Below are positions 6,461 through 9,295 of a DNA stretch of 9,295 nt, in pieces; position 1 is the stretch's first letter, and every line of letters begins with the position of its first letter. Made by a program: the position numbers and the translations under genes. The stretch comes from an uncultured Bacteroidota bacterium (GTDB taxonomy: Bacteria; Bacteroidota; Bacteroidia; B-17B0; Aurantibacillaceae): NCBI GenBank assembly GCA_903923915.1, contig CAIXZI010000294.1:1-9295 (forward strand), given 5' to 3'. Under the pieces are notes generated by a model, which was not told the DNA's origin, ran no database searches, and worked only from the letters and a program-made list of their open reading frames with translations.

Positions 6461-8143
6461 ATGAAGAAAGAAACAATTACAAAATTAGTTGCTGTAGCTG
6501 CCATAGCTGTAACATCTATCACATCGGGCTTTGCTCAATCAAACTTAGGTGCTTCTTGCGGATGCCCTCCGGTTGCTTCAAGACCTACCGTATTAGTATC
6601 AACATTAGCAACAAATGGTGGTGCAAGCGATGGTGAATTATTAGCTAACACACTTTTTACTTGTGATCATACTTATATTTTAGATAAAAAAATATATGTG
6701 CCAAATAATTTAAGCTTAACAATTATGCCTGGTACTGTTATTAAAGGAAGAAAATACAGCACGGCAGATTCTGCAACAACACTTAACGTTGAAGTAGGTG
6801 GTAAAATTTTTGCTTCTGGAACAGAAGATTGCCAAATTGTATTTACTGCAGAAGCAGATCCATTAGATGGTTCATTTCCTTTAACTAACAGAGGTCAATG
6901 GGGTGGTGTGGTTATTGCCGGTAAAGCAACTAATAACTTAACACTTGCGGCTAATGGTCCGTTTGTACCAAATGCGGCTAACGGTAAACTTTGTGTAGCT
7001 AATGGTTTAGGTACTTTTGAAGGTTTTGCATCTTCAAACACTAAAGATCAATTTGGTGTAGATTTAACTCAACCAGGTGCTGCATTTGATGATAATGATA
7101 ACTCAGGTATTTTAAAATACGTTTCTATACGTTTTGCCGGAGCTATACTTACCGTTGGTGGAGAGCTTAATGGTCTTTCTTTAGGATCTGTAGGACGTGG
7201 TACAACTATTGAACACGTTGATATTATTTCTTCTGCTGATGACGCAGTAGAATTATGGGGTGGTACAGTTAACTTAAAATACTGCTCTTTTATGTTTGGT
7301 AACGATGATAATTTTGATTGGGATGATGGATATAGCGGAAAAGCGCAATTTATTTTTGCTTTACAAACAGATACTGCTGGTGCAAGTCCTGATGCTGATA
7401 ATGGTTTTGAAATGGATGCTGATGATCAAAAATCTAATTTATTTCCACGTTCGCACCCAATTATTTTTAACGCTACTTTAATTGGAAACGGTAAACGTAA
7501 ACTAACTTCTGATAACAGCGGATTAGCGGCTATTGAAGCTAAAGAATTAACTGAAGGAGAAATTTCTAACTCTGTTTTTGCTCATTTCAGATATGGTTTT
7601 AACATCATTAAAACACTTGGTTCTCGCGTAAATGTTGATGGCGAAGCTTGGAACAACTGGTCTAACACTAGCGGTTCTGCAAAAAGTGGTACATTAAAAA
7701 TTAAGTGTAATGCTTTTGTTGGTAACATAATGGATATAGCAATTGATAAAAATGCTACCGGCACTTTACTTGCATCAGATACTGCTCAATTTTACACAAC
7801 TGACAAAAACGTACACTACGCTGCAATACCAGGGTTTGATTATGCTTGGGCTGTAAACGATCAAACAAACGTTGTTTCTCATCAAGTTGATGTAACCCCT
7901 AACCCAGCTTTATCTACAACTGGTTGCCCTGTTGCTCCAGTAGATGGTTTCTTTACTGCGGCTCCATACAAAGGTGCATTTTCTTCAACTGGTCAAAACT
8001 GGTTATCTAACTGGTCTTATGCTTCTATGTTAGGCGCAGTTGGTGGTACAGCTCCTTGCCCTACTGATATTAACCAAGATGGTATTACAAACAATGCTGA
8101 CTTTCTTTTATTATTAAACGAATTCAACGTGTCTTGTCACTAA
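6461..8143 (+). CDS. Secreted beta-helix-like protein with C-terminal dockerin-like calcium loop
   Basis: This 560-residue protein has a signal peptide at residues 1-25 (cleavage GFA/Q), followed by a CGCPP segment (33-37). The body matches a widespread family of exported proteins, often left as hypothetical and sometimes mislabelled 'multidrug transporter': an opening strand leading to MPGTVIKG (89-96), RGQWGGVVIAG (144-154), DDNDNSGILKYVSIRFAG (210-227), LNGLSLGSVGRGTTIEHVDI (236-255), DDAVELWGGTVNLKY (260-274), DDNFDWDDGYSGKAQF (282-297), and a closing DGFFTAAPYKGAFSS...WLSNWS (495-519). The regularly spaced strands suggest a right-handed beta-helix, and the acidic clusters suggest calcium binding. 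Residues 536-547 (D-x-N-x-DG-I-x-x-x-x-D) form one dockerin-like EF-hand loop flanked by Cys533 and Cys559. No T9SS sorting domain is visible. It begins a second block, 29 bp before the T9SS-sorted paralogue. A surface binding or structural role is likely; the ligand is unknown. Confidence 0.85.
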   Translation: MKKETITKLVAVAAIAVTSITSGFAQSNLGASCGCPPVASRPTVLVSTLATNGGASDGELLANTLFTCDHTYILDKKIYVPNNLSLTIMPGTVIKGRKYSTADSATTLNVEVGGKIFASGTEDCQIVFTAEADPLDGSFPLTNRGQWGGVVIAGKATNNLTLAANGPFVPNAANGKLCVANGLGTFEGFASSNTKDQFGVDLTQPGAAFDDNDNSGILKYVSIRFAGAILTVGGELNGLSLGSVGRGTTIEHVDIISSADDAVELWGGTVNLKYCSFMFGNDDNFDWDDGYSGKAQFIFALQTDTAGASPDADNGFEMDADDQKSNLFPRSHPIIFNATLIGNGKRKLTSDNSGLAAIEAKELTEGEISNSVFAHFRYGFNIIKTLGSRVNVDGEAWNNWSNTSGSAKSGTLKIKCNAFVGNIMDIAIDKNATGTLLASDTAQFYTTDKNVHYAAIPGFDYAWAVNDQTNVVSHQVDVTPNPALSTTGCPVAPVDGFFTAAPYKGAFSSTGQNWLSNWSYASMLGAVGGTAPCPTDINQDGITNNADFLLLLNEFNVSCH

Positions 8144-8172
8144 TATTAATTTAAAAACTAAAAATATTTAAG

Positions 8173-9295
8173 ATGAAAAAATTAATAATAACAGGCGCAG
8201 CACTCTTTTTACTGGCTGGTTTGGCTAAAGCACAGGCACCTGCCGGCTTAGACAGCATTTTAGTAGAAAGATACTACGTGTCTGACGCAAATGATAAAAC
8301 AGTTGACGCTACCGGTGGTGTACTTCCTCTAAATTCTGTTACGTATAGAATTTTTGTAGATATGAAACCGGGTTACTTGTTTAAAGCGGCTTACGGTGTT
8401 GACGTGCAACCTGTAAACGTTAGAAATGCAGGCGACCATGAATTACGCATAGCTACTACTAAGTTATTTTTTAATAATGAAGACAGAGGTGCTACATCGC
8501 CAACTTTTTCTAAAGCAAATGCGGCTAATAACACCGTTATGTTAGATTCTTGGTTATCTGTAGGCGCAGCTTGTGCTAACAATTTTGGTATAGTAAAAGC
8601 TAGTGATAATGGTGTTAGTAATGTAGTTAATGCTGATGGTGTTTTACAAAACAACAACACGTATGCTGGTTTTCCACTAACTGTTCAGGATGGGCTTATT
8701 GCCGGAACACCCGAAGTAGTTACAACCATTGGTATTACTAACGACATAAAAGTTTTTGACAACCAAAATGATGGTACTAACGGACCCGTTTTTTCTACCT
8801 ACAACGGTTCTTTAGCATCTCTTAATGGTTCAAGCGGACCAACTGCAGAAAACAGAGTGTTAATTGCACAAATAACTACAAATGGTGCATTATCATTTAA
8901 ACTAAATGTACAGTTAAAAAATGTATCTACAGGTATGGCCGAAAATTGGGTTGCTGATAGTCCGGTTACCGGAGAAGCAACGCACCCAACGCTTACGTTT
9001 TTAGATTCGTTAGGTACTACGGGTGTTACTTATATTAATAACAACGCAAACGCATCGTTTGGTGTATATCCTAACCCTGCTACAGATGTTGTTGTTATTG
9101 ATATTAACAAAGCATCTCAAGGGTATGATAACAGTTACACTATTTACGGTGTAGATGGTAAAGTTGTATTAACTAAAAAATTGGGTTCTGTTTCAGACAG
9201 ACATCAAGAAAGAGTTGATTTATCAACTGTTGCACCAGGATTATACTTTATTGAAGTATCTTTAGATGGTGTAAAATCAACTAAAAAAGTAGTAA
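8173..9295 (+). CDS. T9SS-sorted secreted protein, third copy of the shared domain (3' end cut by window)
   Basis: The frame is open from ATG 8173 to the window edge, giving 374 codons with no stop. The signal peptide is residues 1-20 (cleavage AKA/Q). The shared domain follows: VERYY (31-35), TYRIF (57-61), FFNN (99-102), LDSW (124-127), DGL (173-175), VLIAQITTNG (229-238), FKLNV (242-246). It aligns with the proteins at 135 and 3956 in order and spacing. From about residue 294 there is a type IX sorting domain (VYPNPATD at 298-305, YTIYGVDGKVV at 322-332, APGLYFIEVS at 354-363, GVKSTKKVV at the edge), so probably only the last one or few residues are missing. It lacks the Cys-rich insert of the 3956 protein. 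It sits 29 bp after the beta-helix-like protein, probably co-transcribed. The domain's function is unrecognised; T9SS export to the surface or medium is well supported. Confidence 0.88.
   Translation, partial: MKKLIITGAALFLLAGLAKAQAPAGLDSILVERYYVSDANDKTVDATGGVLPLNSVTYRIFVDMKPGYLFKAAYGVDVQPVNVRNAGDHELRIATTKLFFNNEDRGATSPTFSKANAANNTVMLDSWLSVGAACANNFGIVKASDNGVSNVVNADGVLQNNNTYAGFPLTVQDGLIAGTPEVVTTIGITNDIKVFDNQNDGTNGPVFSTYNGSLASLNGSSGPTAENRVLIAQITTNGALSFKLNVQLKNVSTGMAENWVADSPVTGEATHPTLTFLDSLGTTGVTYINNNANASFGVYPNPATDVVVIDINKASQGYDNSYTIYGVDGKVVLTKKLGSVSDRHQERVDLSTVAPGLYFIEVSLDGVKSTKKVV

Noticed and set aside
7889..7927. VTPNPALSTTG (residues 478-488) in the 6461 protein looks like the YPNP start of a T9SS sorting domain.
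   Set aside because: No sorting-domain strands (GLY-x-(F/V), terminal Lys-rich strand) follow. The segment leads into the family's usual DGFF...GAF...W ending and then the calcium loop.
8391..8660. Open frame of 89 codons on the - strand.
   Set aside because: It lies wholly opposite the clearly coding third paralogue, has no export signal or recognisable motif, and is best explained as antisense shadow.

Overview
The window looks like chromosomal DNA from a member of the Bacteroidota. It is AT-rich and all recognisable genes lie on the + strand. The evidence is the combination of type IX secretion (T9SS) C-terminal sorting domains (YPNP motif, ending in a Lys-rich strand), a TonB-dependent receptor with an N-terminal CarboxypepD_reg-like domain, a FISUMP-type lipoprotein, and A-rich leaders without clear Shine-Dalgarno sequences. 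The genus cannot be fixed from this sequence.

Layout. Positions 1-134 are non-coding and hold an 11-bp inverted repeat. A tight four-gene block follows at 135-6070: a small secreted protein (135-911), a TonB-dependent receptor (908-3943, overlapping the previous gene by 4 bp), a larger secreted protein with a Cys-rich region and a T9SS sorting domain (3956-5302), and a FISUMP lipoprotein (5306-6070). Gaps between these genes are -4, 12 and 3 bp, so they are probably one operon. A 390-bp gap (6071-6460) carries a GC-richer fragment that resembles a dispersed repeat, plus a weak inverted repeat. A second block then holds a secreted beta-helix-like protein with a terminal dockerin-like calcium loop (6461-8143) and, 29 bp later, another T9SS-sorted protein (8173 to the window edge, incomplete).

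The most notable point is that the proteins at 135, 3956 and 8173 are paralogues. They share a roughly 220-270-residue domain with the ordered landmarks VE-x-YY, TYRI, FFNN, LDSW, DGL and VL(I/V)AQ(L/I)TT. I do not recognise this domain as a named family. The three copies differ in what follows it: nothing, a Cys-rich segment plus sorting domain, or a sorting domain alone. Together with the receptor and the beta-helix protein they suggest a cell-envelope or surface system, perhaps for binding or import of an unknown ligand, with one copy translationally coupled to the receptor. That function is inference; nothing in the sequence names the substrate.
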